Below are positions 18,370 to 26,367 of a stretch of 64,000 nucleotides of DNA, piece after piece (within the stretch, counting starts at the first letter, position 1; every line of letters starts with the position of its first letter). The stretch lies in the NCBI RefSeq assembly GCF_002335745.1, contig NZ_NIST01000001.1, positions 789,641 to 853,640 of the forward strand, given 5' to 3'. Under the pieces are notes generated by a model. That model did not search any database. It saw only the letters and a list, made by a program, of their open reading frames with translations, and was not told where the DNA came from. The translations under genes and the position numbers were made by a program. Source of the stretch: Evansella halocellulosilytica (GTDB taxonomy: Bacteria > Bacillota > Bacilli > Bacillales > Salisediminibacteriaceae).

Positions 18370-18740
18370 AAGCTCTGTTGCACACCGAAAAGGTCATTCT
18401 TGATGAAAATGTGCAAGCATTTTTGTCCAGTATTTCGGACCGGTGTGCGTACAGAGTTTCTTTTCGTGTGCATAAGACGAAGCAGGGATGCCTTGACGTA
18501 GCATACGGATGGCTTTGAACTTGGTTTTACTCGATCGAAGATAAAACACATCGTGTTTTTCGTAGAAGAGAGGTACGTGATTTAACTAGGGATGGAGCGA
18601 AGCGGAAGACCGAATGAGCACCCGAAGCGCAGCGTAGGGCAAGGAGATAAATGCGCGAGCATTTATCGACGCAGTAAGGGGGACGGTCAGCTATGCTGAC
18701 TGACAAATGAGCGAAGCGAGGCTTGTCATACGTCCCCCTT
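18370..18740 (+). ncRNA. Candidate structured RNA with multiple nested stems
   Basis: CTCTGT-GCACACCG (18373-18387) pairs with CGGTGTGC-ACAGAG (18441-18456), enclosing AAAATG/CATTTT (18406-18423) and GTCC/GGAC (18425-18440): a three-way junction. AAAACAC/GTGTTTT follows at 18543. GATAAATGC-GCGA-GCATTTATC (18646-18667) is a nine-bp stem capped by a GNRA tetraloop. AAGGGGGACG (18676) pairs with CGTCCCCCTT (18731), enclosing GTCAGC/GCTGAC and TGACAA/TTGTCA. No open frame fits these constraints. The strand is inferred from the GNRA loop. No known RNA family was recognised. Confidence 0.45.
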
Positions 18741-19080
18741 ATGCTCTTTCCCCTACCGCATACCGTATACCACACCGTATACCGCCCACTACCGATAAAC
18801 ACCGGTGCGACAGGCGGTACGGCATATCGGGGCGGATACTCCACCAGAATATGCCGCATATTCCGCACCGCATAAAGCCCGCCGTTATGGGAATCCGAAA
18901 ATATGCCGACCGTCACAACGAGAAAAACGCGTATGACGGCATATTCGGACCCAGGCGGGCGATTCCCGGCGCATATTCCGCCCCGGAAGGCACTCCGATA
19001 GAGGCGGATCAGAGCGGCATACGGGGCGTGTATACGAGCTGATAATCGAACCGGGAGGACGCCCAGGTATTCGATCAGGG
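18741..19080. repeat. GC-rich degenerate repeats (CATACCG, ATATGCCG, GCATATTCCG)
   Basis: The tract is markedly richer in GC than its neighbours. It carries overlapping copies of ACCGCATA/ACCGTATA (18755-18785), AATATGCCG (about 18848 and 18898), and GCATATTCCGC followed by CCG (about 18857 and 18970). ACACCGGTGCGACA near 18807 recurs at about 20138 with one change. Long frames here in several directions are by-products of high GC. Confidence 0.45.
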
Positions 19081-19493
19081 AGAGCAGGGGAGCTGCCAGA
19101 AAAGGGGGTAGGGGAAGCTGTCAAAAAGGTGTTAGAGAAGCGGAGAGTCATCGAAGCGAAACATCAGAAAAAGAGAAAGCAAGAAAGAGACTTTCGTCAA
19201 ACAGCGGGGGCTGACCGAGGCGGTTGTATGACAAAAAAGTGCTCTTGTACGCACAAAGTGCGAACTGAAAAAGTCAGGAAAAACCACCGTAGGTCAGGCG
19301 GGACCCGCGCTGTTTGTAAGAAGGGCTTTCAAGCGATTTAGAGGGGGAAGGAGGGAGCGGTTATACGAGCGGAGCGAGAGAGTCGAGAAGGACCACCGAC
19401 CGACGCGGGACCCGCTCTAAAGCGCTTGGTTCCAGGGTTTACGGGTCGGGAGAGACGGTCTGGTAGTTCCAAAGAGAGATCCACTCTGGTGTC
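19081..19493. other. Non-coding tract with a duplicated ACCACCG / GCGGGACCCGC module
   Basis: ACCACCG (19283 and 19392) is followed after eight and six bases by GCGGGACCCGC (19298-19308 and 19405-19415), a 5-1-5 palindrome. Small hairpins CGCAC/GTGCG and CTGA/TCAG lie at 19250-19276. The base composition remains GC-rich. No gene is supported. Confidence 0.4.
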
Positions 19494-19533
19494 ATAAAAA
19501 AAGAACCGACGGCCCTGAAAAGGCTGTCGGTTC
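19494..19533 (-). terminator. Terminator of the 165-aa gene
   Basis: On the minus strand GAACCGACAGCC pairs with GGCCGTCGGTTC and runs into seven T. Confidence 0.8.
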
Positions 19534-19540
19534 CGTGATT

Positions 19541-20038
19541 TTAGGCTGGCACCTTGGTGCGGTCTTCCACCGAGACTAAAATCGTTTCTTTTCCGTCTTT
19601 GAAGTTTTCGTACTCCACAGATTCTTTCATGACCATGTGAATCAGGTCTTCACCAAATAACTCTAAAAGCACTGGACGTAGAGAGTTATAGATGAAATGA
19701 TGAACGCTTTCTATACGCTTTGATACGGATGGAATATAGATTTTCAGCATCGGGTAACCCTTGATATTGGTACCTTCGATACTCAGGCGTTTATACGCTT
19801 CAGGTGTATTTTCCGGAAACTCCGAGTCATCCGCCAAGCACATAGAATCATTGTCATATAAGTACTGGTAAGCCTCTGAGCGGACAATGGTTTTGTACTT
19901 TTCTTCATCGAATTCGATCGTTTCGACCTGGTGCTGTACGCTTTCAATAGCACTTGCCAATACGTTTAATTTTTCAGCGTTTAGCTCGTTTTCCTTGATA
20001 TATGCGGTTAATCCTCTATATTTGTAATCTGCCATCAT
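19541..20038 (-). CDS. Unrecognised 165-aa protein between two repeat fields
   Basis: A soluble acidic protein with AAGGAG five bases before its ATG and its own strong terminator, so a real gene. The N-terminal half is helical (LNAEKLNVLASAIESVQHQVETI). The centre has a long loop (NDSMCLADDSEFPENTPEAY), and the rest looks alpha/beta (GYPMLKIYIPSVSKRIESVHHFIYNSLRPVLLELFG). No catalytic motif or family is recognised. It lies between the structured GC-rich tract and the TACGCAT field, so a role with those sequences is possible but unproven. Confidence 0.6.
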   Translation of the reverse strand: MMADYKYRGLTAYIKENELNAEKLNVLASAIESVQHQVETIEFDEEKYKTIVRSEAYQYLYDNDSMCLADDSEFPENTPEAYKRLSIEGTNIKGYPMLKIYIPSVSKRIESVHHFIYNSLRPVLLELFGEDLIHMVMKESVEYENFKDGKETILVSVEDRTKVPA

Positions 20039-20094
20039 AATCGCTCCTTTTATTTACGAATTTTGATCTCGAATTGTTAACCGGTTGCGAATGC

Positions 20095-20520
20095 AACCTA
20101 AAACGCATACCGTGCCATACGCCGTATCACATCCGGTGCGACATCCCTTACCGATAATTTCCGTACGTTATATGCACTAACATGCGATGCGTATTTCATA
20201 CGCAAGTCATGCAAAACAAGATACGCATGACATACCGCACCGTATAACAATCCGGACATCCTGCACGGTATCTCTCATCAAATACGCATAACATATGACA
20301 TACCGTACGCATATCCTGTCTATTATCAAATACATACGGTATACGGCATGAGATACGTACGGTGTGTGGCATCCTATACGCATCACCATCCGGTGCGGTA
20401 CTCCGTACGCATAAAATCAGTACGAGGTGTGGCACCGTGTACGCATGCTGTGTGACATCCCGTGGTGATTCATCAAATACGTAAGTTATGCTTTATGATG
20501 TACGCATACGGTGCCGTGTG
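20095..20520. repeat. TACGCAT repeat field
   Basis: ACGCAT, mostly as TACGCAT, or its complement ATGCGTA occurs about ten times in 420 bases, often next to CCGTA or CATCCGGTGCG. The copies are irregularly spaced, unlike CRISPR, and lie on both strands. The centre TACG is self-complementary, so the field is rich in dyads. Possible roles are iterons, a partition site or incompatibility repeats. The neighbouring 165-aa gene reads away from it. Confidence 0.55.
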
Positions 20521-21210
20521 GAACGGTATCGGCAAGTGATGTCACATATGAATCTTTTGCATCGAGTAGAATTTATTGTTACGGGTGTGAGATGCTTAAG
20601 GACGTCAATACCACCCCCCCTCGCTAGTTTTGTCACCTCAATGTTTTCTTTGGATGGATCACCGCATGAATAGAAAGGTGTAAGTTACTACCAAAAATTT
20701 AGCTGTATAAACTTACACAATAAAAAAAATTAGCATATATAACAAAATTACTATATAGGTTGAATTATTGTTTTACATTCTTAAAAAGAGTCTGTCTATA
20801 ACTTCCCCAGTTCTCTCGTCTATCTGTTATATAAATTCCCTAGCATTTTAATTAACTCAAACCCATTTTCTTCTAATTGTTTATCATTCGCCTCACCATT
20901 AAGAGGGGTTGCCACCAGTTAGGTGCATTTAAAGAAAAACTTTTACATAAATTTAACGAATAATTTTGTGTGGTAATTTATTTATAAGTAGATAAGAAAT
21001 TATGTTTGGAAGAGTAAAGAGTTCTATACAGAGAAGTAAAGAAGCAATTCTTCTTAAATTTTTTTACAGAACGAAGAAATGGTGGTTTCTATTAAAAGGA
21101 TTAATTACCTAATCCCTTAATTCCTGTTAGCATTGTAGCCAGAGCAAGAAAGCTGACAGGTAAGACTGTTTGAAATTCTTAACTTCTCTAATGAGTTTTA
21201 TTACTTTAAA
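20521..21210. other. Non-coding tract between repeat field and copper island
   Basis: No intact gene is seen. One minus-strand coding relic is annotated separately at 20820-20920. The rest is AT-rich. It marks the change from repeat-rich plasmid-like DNA to the copper island. Confidence 0.4.
20820..20920 (-). pseudogene. C-terminal remnant, possibly of a flavodoxin-type reductase
   Basis: The minus strand reads LVATPLNGEANDKQLEENGF, then ELIKMLGNLYNR and a stop. This resembles the C-terminus of flavodoxin-like NAD(P)H reductases. No start or upstream domain is present. Assignment is tentative. Confidence 0.3.
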
Positions 21211-21212
21211 AG

Positions 21213-21241
21213 TTGCATACCTAACGGGGGTATAGTAAAAT
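21213..21241 (+). promoter_or_regulatory. CsoR-type operator in the promoter of the first half-sulfite-reductase gene
   Basis: TTGCAT (21213-21218) and TAAAAT (21236-21241) are spaced by 17. The spacer carries ATACCTAACGGGGGTATA, close to the known CsoR site of B. subtilis copZA. Repression by a CsoR protein and release by Cu(I) is inferred. Confidence 0.75.
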
Positions 21242-21286
21242 GTAAATGACTAAATTAATAGAAGATTTAGAATTCGGAGGTGGAGT

Positions 21287-21916
21287 ATGAAAAAGCCAAA
21301 CATGGTACCATTAGCTATCAATGGTGGTATAGGGTTCGGCGCTAAGCTGACTCCTAAGCAGCTCGTTGCACTGGGATCTTATTTAGAAGAAGATATGGAA
21401 GTAGAATTAACAACGTTCCAACAGCTTATTATAAAAGTGGAAGAAGAAAAAGCTGAAAACGCTGTGGAAGAATTGGAAAAAGCCGGGTTCTCAGTTTATA
21501 AGGTAGGAAACTTTGTGAAAAGTCTTCGCACTTGCAATTTCTGTAAAGGATCTGAAATCGAAGGAATGCCTGTAGCTAAAGAACTGAATGAGCGAATTGC
21601 CGGTCAGGAGGTGCCGTTCACCCTCAGGCCTGCGTATACTGGATGCCCTAATGCATGCGGTGAACCTTTGATTAATGATATTGGAGTCATAAAAAGAAAG
21701 GAACATTATGAGTTGTATATTGGTGGAAAAGCTGTTGGAGAAGATGCTCAGGCTGGTTTGCTTTTAAAGGACCGACTTAATCCTGAAGAATTATTTGAAT
21801 TAGTGGATAATGTCTTGGAACTCTACAGGAATAATGGCCGAAAAAGGGAAAGAATGGCCAAGTTTGTTTCCCGTTATGGTTTTGAAACGATTAAACAGGA
21901 ATTAGGACTAAAATAA
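21287..21916 (+). CDS. Half-size nitrite/sulfite-reductase-like Fe-S protein, copy 1
   Basis: A 209-aa protein with one ferredoxin-like half domain of sulfite/nitrite reductases (residues 8-75), then an Fe-S/siroheme-type region with RTCNFCKG (Cys83, Cys86) and TGCPNACGEP (Cys120, Cys124). Full enzymes have two such repeats and a C-x5-C first pair; here the pair is C-x2-C, so the cofactor may be only a cluster. A CsoR-type operator lies in its promoter and a membrane cupredoxin converges on it. Copy 2 at 53297 is nearly identical. The function is unknown; copper-linked electron transfer or thiol chemistry is possible. Confidence 0.75.
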   Translation: MKKPNMVPLAINGGIGFGAKLTPKQLVALGSYLEEDMEVELTTFQQLIIKVEEEKAENAVEELEKAGFSVYKVGNFVKSLRTCNFCKGSEIEGMPVAKELNERIAGQEVPFTLRPAYTGCPNACGEPLINDIGVIKRKEHYELYIGGKAVGEDAQAGLLLKDRLNPEELFELVDNVLELYRNNGRKRERMAKFVSRYGFETIKQELGLK

Positions 21917-21931
21917 TCAAAGAAACAGTAA

Positions 21932-21957
21932 AACCAGCCAGACGGCCGGTTTTTTCT
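21932..21957. terminator. Shared terminator of converging genes
   Basis: AACCAGCC pairs with GGCCGGTT (one mismatch), followed by T6 and preceded by an A-rich run. It serves both the gene ending at 21916 and the minus-strand gene ending at 21968. Confidence 0.6.
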
Positions 21958-21967
21958 GTTTTTGTCG

Positions 21968-22930
21968 TTAATTTATAATGAGTGTACCTGTCATACCTGC
22001 CTCTTTATGGCCAGGTATCGTACAGAAAAACTCATAAATTCCTTCTTTTAATGGAATAAAACTAACAGAAGATGTACTGTGAGGCTGTGCATGCACATGC
22101 AGTGTGGCTGTATTTGATGAATCAGAATGGCCATGGCTACCTCCGTGATTGTGAACCGGTGCCTGCAATATTTCATAAGCGAATTCACGAACTTCGAAGT
22201 CATGTTCAACACTGTCATGGTTAATTAGCTGGAGTTCTATAGGCTGTGCTTTAGCTATATGAATTTTTGCAGGCTGATAGGATAATCCGGGTGTTGTTAT
22301 TTTAAGAATATCGGTCGTAATATTTTCGGAAGTACTACTGTCTTCTCCTGCCCTTTGATTGTTTCCATGGTCCCCATGGTTATGGGACGATGTGCCGGTA
22401 TCATTTTTTACATCAATATAGCCGATTCCTATGAATATGAACAAAAAACAACAGAAGGTAAGTATAGGCTTTATCAGCCACCGCGGAGTGACCTGCGTTT
22501 CATTTCTTGAATTTCTAAGTAAAAACACAAGGATGAAGAAGGACGAGCACACTGTGATAATCAACAAAATCTTAACTAAAAGAATTCCTTCGGCACCTGA
22601 AACCATTACCCCGAGCATCGCTCCCATCATTCCACCCATAACCCCCGCTAATAGACCGTCAATTATTGCGAGGGGGCCTTTCGGAATACCGGTCAGTATT
22701 CCTGCACCCATACCGATGAACATGGAGAGAATGGTAGATAAGAATAAATTATCGCGATAGAGTACTCCGAGCAGCACTCCTATTGTCAGCCCGACCCCCA
22801 TGCCGATAACCATAGCCCCCATCATACCGGACATAGAGGTTACATTTCTTCTGTTATACCATGAAATCAAAAAGGAAGCGGCAACTAATATACCAAGTAC
22901 TGCAGAGATAGCAATAATAAAAAGTGTCAA
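21968..22930 (-). CDS. Membrane-anchored cupredoxin, copy 1
   Basis: A 320-aa protein; TTG at 22930 follows GGGGGAATTTATT, matching the start of copy 2. The N-terminal 190 residues have about five or six membrane spans rich in Gly and Met (MSGMMGAMVIGMGVG, LAGVMGGMMGAMLGVM). A His-rich linker (SSHNHGDHGNN) leads to a C-terminal cupredoxin domain. Its type-1 copper ligands are visible: His in VEHDFEV, then C-T-I-P-G-H-K-E-A-G-M. It probably holds copper outside the membrane. It converges on the half-sulfite-reductase gene, as does copy 2. Confidence 0.8.
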   Translation of the reverse strand: MTLFIIAISAVLGILVAASFLISWYNRRNVTSMSGMMGAMVIGMGVGLTIGVLLGVLYRDNLFLSTILSMFIGMGAGILTGIPKGPLAIIDGLLAGVMGGMMGAMLGVMVSGAEGILLVKILLIITVCSSFFILVFLLRNSRNETQVTPRWLIKPILTFCCFLFIFIGIGYIDVKNDTGTSSHNHGDHGNNQRAGEDSSTSENITTDILKITTPGLSYQPAKIHIAKAQPIELQLINHDSVEHDFEVREFAYEILQAPVHNHGGSHGHSDSSNTATLHVHAQPHSTSSVSFIPLKEGIYEFFCTIPGHKEAGMTGTLIIN

Positions 22931-23253
22931 AATAAATTCCCCCTTTTCTGTATCAAGAATATGTACAAGCAGAACATTGCATGACAACAAAATTTTAAAC
23001 CGTCCGTTTAGGAATTGAAAATGGGAGGCTGAATAATAGGAAGGATGGGACAAACTCATGAACTAAAAGAGAGGAGCTATGATTAATACACCACAGTTTA
23101 ACCTTTAATGAAAAATTCTCTTAACAGTTGAACTATAAATACTACTAATCAACTAACAAATTATTTTAATGGTTGACATGATTACCCCATACCCCTATAA
23201 TGTATATAAGTTATCAGTTAATTCAGAAAAAAATAAAAAAGGAACATAAAATT
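22931..23253. other. Intergenic region with the hutP promoter
   Basis: The first part is the leader of the minus-strand cupredoxin gene. Nothing further is seen before the hutP promoter at 23173. Confidence 0.4.
23173..23201 (+). promoter_or_regulatory. hutP promoter, spacer with tandem TACCCC
   Basis: TTGACA and TATAAT are spaced by exactly 17 bases. The spacer reads TGATTACCCCATACCCC, holding two direct TACCCC elements. They resemble half-sites of the CsoR operators nearby but lack the inverted G-run. Metal control of hut is possible but weakly supported. The promoter rules out the longer ATG at 23200 as the hutP start. Confidence 0.7.
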
Positions 23254-23706
23254 ATGTTTTTTATACCGGATAAGAGAATTGGAAGAACAGCAATGCATTT
23301 AGCTCTCACAGGGGAGAGGTCCCCTGATGGAGATTATATCAAAAAGCTGAATGAGGATAATTTAATTTTTTGCCAGGGAAAAGCAGGTTCTATGGAAATT
23401 AACAAAGTAGTTGCAGCAATTGAAACTGCTGCAAAGAAAAATGATATTATCAGATGCGATATTTACCGTGAAACCCATGCATTATACCATGCAACGATGG
23501 AGGGGCTGAACGGAATTACAAGAGGCCAGTTCCAATTAGGGACAGTTCTAAGATCAGTTGGCCTAAACTTTGCAGTTGTCCGGGGCAATCCTTATACAAA
23601 TGAAAATGAAGGTGAATGGATAGCTGTGGCTTTTTATGGAACAATCGGAGCTCCTATAAAGGGAAAAGAGCATGAAGCAATCGGTTTAGGTATTAATCAT
23701 ATTTGA
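23254..23706 (+). CDS. hutP: HutP, histidine-dependent RNA-binding antiterminator
   Basis: A 150-aa protein with family-typical segments ([58 protein letters not shown]). In Bacillus HutP forms a hexamer. It binds histidine and Mg2+ and then UAG-rich RNA, destabilising a terminator ahead of hutH. The length equals the B. subtilis protein. The ATG at 23254 follows AAAAAGGAAC and lies downstream of the promoter. The target terminator is present at 23737. Confidence 0.93.
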   Translation: MFFIPDKRIGRTAMHLALTGERSPDGDYIKKLNEDNLIFCQGKAGSMEINKVVAAIETAAKKNDIIRCDIYRETHALYHATMEGLNGITRGQFQLGTVLRSVGLNFAVVRGNPYTNENEGEWIAVAFYGTIGAPIKGKEHEAIGLGINHI

Positions 23707-23726
23707 AACTAACGCCTAAAGTATAC

Positions 23727-23795
23727 TAGTTATTAGGAGGCTGTTAGGAAACACTACCAAAAAAGGTGGTTTATTTCTGGCAGCCTCTTTTTGTA
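23727..23795 (+). promoter_or_regulatory. HutP-controlled attenuator before hutH
   Basis: UAG triplets at 23727, 23734 and 23745 (the first two spaced by four bases, as HutP requires) overlap the 5' side of a terminator. Its stem is GAGGCTG (23737) with CAGCCTC (23781), followed by TTTTTG. An inner ACTACC/GGTGGT stem caps it. HutP-histidine would prevent termination. Confidence 0.8.
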
Positions 23796-23871
23796 TTCCT
23801 AGAAGAGGTAAATAAATCCAAGCACTAAAATATAAGCACATAAAACGTTAGAGGGCTAAGGGGAGATCATC

Positions 23872-25407
23872 ATGGTAATTTTAACCGGTAATACACTCAC
23901 AATCGAGGAATTTAAAAGAGTAGTTCTTAAAGGAGAAGAAGTAACTGCTTCTAAAGACAGCTGGAACAGAGTGGAAGCCAGCAGGCAGGCAGTTGAGAAT
24001 ATCGTGGAAAATGAAGAAACAATCTACGGCATTACTACCGGATTCGGTAAGTTCAGCGAGGTTTTTATAGACAAAGAGAATGTGGAAGAACTCCAATTGA
24101 ACTTGATACGGAGTCATGCCTGCGGAACTGGAGAACCTTTTCCTGAAGAAGTCAGTAGAGGGATGGTTCTGCTAAGGGCAAACGCATTGTTAAAAGGGTT
24201 TTCCGGAGCAAAAAAGGAGACAATTGAATTCTTGTTGCTAATGTTAAATAAACAGATCCATCCTATTGTTCCACAACAGGGTTCCCTTGGTGCGAGTGGT
24301 GACCTGGCTCCTCTTTCGCATATTGCACTAGCTATGGTCGGAGAGGGAGAGGTTTACTATAACGGGGGAAAGCATTCAACAGAGATAATTTTTGCAATGG
24401 AGGAAATAAATCCTGTAAAGCTAGAAGCAAAAGAGGGGCTGGCGCTTATTAATGGTACACAGGCAATGACTTCGATGGGGGTGATAAATTACATTGAAGC
24501 GGAAAAGCTTGCATACCAAGCTGATCTCATTTCGTCGGTTACGTTGGAAGGTCTTCAAGGGGTGATTGATGCCTTTGACGAAGATATCCATAAAGCAAGA
24601 GGCTACAAAGAACAGGAGGAGGTGGCTGAAAGAATTCGTCAACACCTTGCCGGCAGTTGTCTAATTACACGTCAGGGTGAAATCAGGGTGCAGGATGCTT
24701 ACTCAATAAGATGTATTCCTCAGGTTCATGGTGCATCCTGGCAGGTACTTGGGTATGTCAAAGAAAAACTGGAGGTGGAAATTAATGCTGCAACAGACAA
24801 TCCCCTGATTTTTGATGATGGAAAGAAAATCCTTTCCGGTGGAAATTTCCACGGACAGCCAATTGCTTTTGCAATGGACTTTTTAAAAGTAGCTATGGCA
24901 GAGTTGGCCAATATTTCTGAAAGAAGGATAGAGCGGATGGTAAACCCCCAGCTGAATGATTTGCCACCATTCCTCAGTCCGGAGCCAGGACTTCAGTCAG
25001 GAGCGATGATTTTGCAGTATTGTGCTGCTTCACTTGTTTCGGAAAACAAAACACTGGCACATCCGGCGAGTGTCGATTCAATTCCATCTTCCGCAAACCA
25101 GGAGGATCATGTAAGTATGGGAACAATCGCTTCCCGTCATTGTCAGCAGATTATCGCAAACTGCCGAAGAGTACTTGCAATTGAATTCATATGCGCTATG
25201 GAAGCTGTGAAATACCGGGGTATCGAAAAAATGGGCCCAGTTACAAGTGAGTTTTATAATCAGGGGAGAGAGGTAGTACCTCCAATTGTAAAGGACAGAG
25301 TGTTTTCCCATGATATTGAGTCATTACAGTCCTGGCTGAAAAATATGCATAATATCTCACCAGAGAAAGCGTCATCATTGAATGGGAAGGAAAAAAATTT
25401 AATCTAA
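23872..25407 (+). CDS. hutH: Histidine ammonia-lyase
   Basis: A 511-aa enzyme converting histidine to urocanate and ammonia, the first step of histidine use. [14 protein letters not shown] holds the Ala-Ser-Gly triad that forms the MIO cofactor. FGKFSEVFI, the catalytic Tyr/Gln region and [12 protein letters not shown] are also conserved. The length is that of the family (about 510). It follows the HutP attenuator. In B. subtilis hutUIGM follow directly; here hutG, hutU and hutI lie 13 kb downstream and hutM is not seen. Confidence 0.96.
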   Translation: MVILTGNTLTIEEFKRVVLKGEEVTASKDSWNRVEASRQAVENIVENEETIYGITTGFGKFSEVFIDKENVEELQLNLIRSHACGTGEPFPEEVSRGMVLLRANALLKGFSGAKKETIEFLLLMLNKQIHPIVPQQGSLGASGDLAPLSHIALAMVGEGEVYYNGGKHSTEIIFAMEEINPVKLEAKEGLALINGTQAMTSMGVINYIEAEKLAYQADLISSVTLEGLQGVIDAFDEDIHKARGYKEQEEVAERIRQHLAGSCLITRQGEIRVQDAYSIRCIPQVHGASWQVLGYVKEKLEVEINAATDNPLIFDDGKKILSGGNFHGQPIAFAMDFLKVAMAELANISERRIERMVNPQLNDLPPFLSPEPGLQSGAMILQYCAASLVSENKTLAHPASVDSIPSSANQEDHVSMGTIASRHCQQIIANCRRVLAIEFICAMEAVKYRGIEKMGPVTSEFYNQGREVVPPIVKDRVFSHDIESLQSWLKNMHNISPEKASSLNGKEKNLI

Positions 25408-25509
25408 ATGCATAAAAATAAATATCTTTGTTTTAAAAAAATTAACAAAATTTTTATAATTCCATTTACAAGCTCTTAATTTTGTTTTATGATGTTATTT
25501 AACAAGCCC

Positions 25510-25538
25510 ACCGATACAATAGGGGGGTATAGTAAAAG
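25510..25538 (+). promoter_or_regulatory. CsoR-type operator upstream of the PIG-L/Opp cluster
   Basis: ATACAATAGGGGGGTATAGT at 25514 matches the operators of the copper genes in spacing and in the GGGGGTATAGTA core. The gene starts 30 bases downstream. The -35 box is poor, so basal activity may be low. Regulation by CsoR is inferred. Confidence 0.7.
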
Positions 25539-25564
25539 TTGTTCGATAAACTAAAGGAGGATTT

Positions 25565-26317
25565 ATGATGAGTGAAGGTAAACGCGTTTTATTATTAGGA
25601 GTATACGGTATGGAGGTAGTGGAGTGCGGCGGGGCTCTTGCACAAAATGTGGAAAATGGCGGCAAATCATTCGCATCCATGATGTTGTGCCGGGAGAAAA
25701 GTCAGCCGCAAGTGAAAAAGGCTGCAGAAGTACTCGGTGTAGAGATGACTTTCACAAATTTTGAATCGGGACATGTAGATACGAGTATAGAATCAAAACT
25801 GAAGCTTGTGAAAGTAATAAGGGAAATAAAGCCTGATATCGTCATTACTCAGGATCCTGAGCATTCTTACCACGATTTAGATCCCGACAGAAGGCCGGCA
25901 ATGATATTAATTCTTGAAGCGTTAGCACTAGCAAGCAGGGACTTCGGATTAGATGAGATGCCTGGACTTGAGCCTCACCCAATTCCTACAATTTACTACA
26001 TGACTCCACATCATCCGAATACCGTTGTAGATGTTTCCTCCGTTTGGGAAAAGAAAGATAAAGCAATGGACGTGCTTGAAAGCCAGATGGAATTCAGCGG
26101 CAGTCATTTTGACCGAGCCCTTGACCCGGCTGCAGCGGAAGTATTAGTACCTGGTTTCTCAAACCTTCAATCCAACTATGAAAAAGGGCGTGCAGTACAT
26201 AAAGCTCTTGACCAGGCGGTTCACGTATACCATGGTCTTGCCACACACGGACACTTTGCCCTCGCAGAAGCATTCAGAAGAGAAGGTAACTTCCATTTAA
26301 AAACGTTAATTCAATAG
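25565..26317 (+). CDS. PIG-L/LmbE-like protein lacking metal-ligand residues
   Basis: A 250-aa protein with the PIG-L deacetylase fold (BshB and MshB relatives). The usual HPDDE motif is replaced: the segment is GVYGMEVVECGGAL, keeping only E and CGG, and the later HPDH-type site reads YHDLDPDRRPA. Zinc ligands and the general base therefore appear lost, although length and flanking blocks (VIREIKPDIVITQDPEHSYH, MTPHHPNTVVDVSSVWEKKDKAM) are well kept. It starts after AGGAGG behind a CsoR-type operator and leads an Opp transporter cluster. It is a likely pseudo-enzyme or a repurposed binder. Confidence 0.75.
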   Translation: MMSEGKRVLLLGVYGMEVVECGGALAQNVENGGKSFASMMLCREKSQPQVKKAAEVLGVEMTFTNFESGHVDTSIESKLKLVKVIREIKPDIVITQDPEHSYHDLDPDRRPAMILILEALALASRDFGLDEMPGLEPHPIPTIYYMTPHHPNTVVDVSSVWEKKDKAMDVLESQMEFSGSHFDRALDPAAAEVLVPGFSNLQSNYEKGRAVHKALDQAVHVYHGLATHGHFALAEAFRREGNFHLKTLIQ

Positions 26318-26367
26318 GAACAATAAAATCAAAATTATCAGAAAATTCAGTAAAAGGGGGAAGGAGA

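Noticed and set aside
18707-19151. Long open frames on both strands in the GC-rich tract
   Set aside because: They overlap in opposite directions, lack ribosome sites, have odd compositions rich in Arg and Pro, and coincide with repeats. High GC alone explains them.
20196-20435. Overlapping 60-80-aa minus-strand frames
   Set aside because: They translate the TACGCAT repeats (CRS, RMP, YVS-like strings) and have no ribosome sites.
20095-20520. CRISPR-like array
   Set aside because: The repeats are about seven bases, irregularly spaced and on both strands, with no uniform spacers and no cas genes.
22931-23059. 43-residue N-terminal extension of cupredoxin copy 1
   Set aside because: Copy 2 starts at the equivalent of TTG 22930 with the same G-run ribosome site; the extension is not conserved.
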